Positions 63,009-64,000 of a DNA stretch of 64,000 nt are shown here, in pieces. Origin of the DNA: Deltaproteobacteria bacterium (GTDB taxonomy: Bacteria; Desulfobacterota; Syntrophia; Syntrophales; JACQWR01); assembly GCA_016209105.1 (NCBI GenBank), contig JACQWR010000024.1, positions 1 through 64,000 of the forward strand, given 5' to 3'. The number at the start of each line of letters is the position of its first letter. Within the stretch, counting starts at the first letter, position 1. Made by a program: the position numbers and the translations under genes. The notes below the pieces were generated by a model. The model saw nothing but the letters and a program-made list of their open reading frames with translations. It searched no databases and was not told the origin of the DNA.

Positions 63009-63106
63009 TTTCTGCAAGTATCGTCTCCTAACAACTACACAATTTCATCCCAGCCAAACCGTAGCAGTGCACATCCTGACGGCTTGCTGAAAAAAATTGC
63101 TTTGCA

Positions 63107-63226
63107 GGCTGCTCAAAAATGTCCAGATGCAAGGCCCCTGAAATACTTCGCCATGAGGCGTACTTTCCTGTACGTTGAATGGCGAAGGATGAAGGAAACA
63201 CAGCAGATGGGCGTTTTTCAGCAGCC
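63107..63226. repeat. 120-bp dispersed repeat with inverted ends, copy 3
   Basis: GGCTGCTCAAAAATGTCC at one end; the other end in reverse is GGCTGCTGAAAAACGCCC. CAG and CTG extend the termini. It touches the dinB stop codon (63229). Confidence 0.85.
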
Positions 63227-63228
63227 TG

Positions 63229-64000
63229 TTATCGGACGCGCACATGGAGGACGGGCAGGCCCAGATGACGGTGTTCCCGCTCTCCGGGAAGGACGGTCTC
63301 TTCCCGCATCGTGGGGTCTCCCCGCCTGCCCTTCCCCTTCACCTCGATGGCGTGCGATCCCCCCAAATGAAGGGTATGCTTGCCGTACCTCCCATTCAGG
63401 CCGTCCACGGCCCGGTAAAGCTCCTCCACCTTCTCCACCCCTATCGGATCTTCAAACAGGGAATACTGCACGGGGCGGGTGGGCGCCAATTCGGCGAGGA
63501 CGATGCCCGTCGCGCGGTACAGCGTCCCGCTCCGGAAGAGGAGGCCGAAGAGTTCCCGGAGGGATTCGGAAAGTTCGAGGGGATGGAATGAGGGGCGATC
63601 GAGCCTCATCTCTCCCGCCGTAGAGTCGAAATCCTGTTTCCTCAGAATAGCGGTGATGTTCCGTGGAGCAAGACCGTAGCGCCTTGCCTTCAGACAGGCC
63701 GCTTCCAGGTTCCGCATCAGGTGAGCAAAGAGGTATTCCGGCTCCGAAATCGGGGGCGCAAATGTCCTTGTTCTGCTGATGGAGAAACGGGCGCTCCGCT
63801 CCTCAGCGGAAACGGGATATACCGATTCGCCCCGCAGTTCCCGCCAGATCTCCCTGCCCGGCTTGGTCAGGCGTTCCTCAACTGTTCGCTCGGAAAGGCA
63901 GGCGAACTGGAGCGCCGTCCGCACCCCCAGCTTCTCCAGATAAGCGGTCGTGGCGGGGCCGATGCCCCATATTGCCCCGCAGGGAATCTCCCGCAGGTAA
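63229..64000 (-). CDS. dinB: Y-family DNA polymerase (DinB/Pol IV-like), 5' end beyond window
   Basis: The C-terminal ~256 residues of a translesion polymerase, cut by the window edge on its N-terminal side. The visible part opens in the thumb helix-hairpin-helix (IPCGAIWGIGPATTAYLEKLGVRTALQF) and continues through the little-finger domain (LAPRNITAILRKQDF, LFRSGTLYRATGIVLAEL), ending YSLFEDPI... RYGKHTLHLG as in Pol IV. The catalytic palm is outside the window. Its stop codon abuts the third 120-bp repeat. Confidence 0.88.
   Translation of the reverse strand, partial: YLREIPCGAIWGIGPATTAYLEKLGVRTALQFACLSERTVEERLTKPGREIWRELRGESVYPVSAEERSARFSISRTRTFAPPISEPEYLFAHLMRNLEAACLKARRYGLAPRNITAILRKQDFDSTAGEMRLDRPSFHPLELSESLRELFGLLFRSGTLYRATGIVLAELAPTRPVQYSLFEDPIGVEKVEELYRAVDGLNGRYGKHTLHLGGSHAIEVKGKGRRGDPTMREETVLPGEREHRHLGLPVLHVRVR

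Overview
The window reads as one chromosomal segment of an anaerobic, moderately GC-rich bacterium, most likely a deltaproteobacterium (Desulfobacterota, possibly Syntrophales or Syntrophobacterales). This rests on family content, not on a marker tree. Pointers are a Psr/Phs-like molybdoenzyme operon with periplasmic rhodanese, a three-subunit xanthine-dehydrogenase/hydroxybenzoyl-CoA-reductase-like enzyme, an aldo/keto reductase with a ferredoxin tail, a bacteriohemerythrin, an FmdE-domain protein, a serC-serA-purA run and a probable selenoprotein. The first 29 bases are an unbroken G run that looks like a sequencing or assembly edge.

Layout. 0-4 kb: dodecin, nitroreductase, groES-groEL. 4-11.6 kb: radA followed by a worn accessory zone with an orphan HigA antitoxin, a dead higB, a frameshifted membrane-protein gene, a truncated second copy of the radA 5' end, two small toxin-antitoxin pairs, hairpin repeats and an integrase stub. 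11.7-16.1 kb: serC-like aminotransferase, serA, purA and tRNA-Lys(TTT). 16.1-18.9 kb: a decayed island behind the tRNA, with a partial tRNA copy and restriction-modification remnants. 19-24 kb: antiporter, GIY-YIG protein, hydrolase/DUF3108 pair, thioesterase. 24-30 kb: molybdenum hydroxylase operon, CheW-CZB protein, DAHP synthase. 30.3-36.7 kb: ArsR regulator, FmdE protein, rhodanese, then a molybdopterin / four-cluster ferredoxin / TorD / small lipoprotein / NrfD operon. 36.8-45.7 kb: two aldo/keto reductases, UspA, adenine deaminase overlapping a DMT exporter, hemerythrin, RRM protein, cold-shock protein with a structured leader, and an unknown three-gene envelope cassette. 46-57 kb: CysRS-like protein with an altered zinc site, pyrF, rlmD, TraB, rhomboid, PAS-GGDEF, mannose-1-P guanylyltransferase, selenoprotein, DUF2845 and a metallo-beta-lactamase-fold protein. 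57.5-64 kb: copZ-copA between inverted repeats, flavin reductase, yggS-maf, an AT-rich membrane protein and a Y-family polymerase cut by the window edge.

The strongest hidden feature is a 99-codon minus-strand gene at 55091-55390 that ordinary ORF calling misses. Codon 39 is an in-frame TGA inside a Cys-x-x-Sec motif of a secreted heavy-metal-associated (MerP-like) domain. It is followed by a hairpin whose GGU loop lies 18 nt after the UGA, the spacing I recall for the E. coli fdhF SECIS.

Three dispersed repeat families run through the intergenic spaces. One is a 120-bp element with inverted ends that sits directly behind the stop codons of radA, yggS and dinB. Another is a six-copy GC-rich hairpin family. 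The third is a pair of inverted ~60-bp copies.
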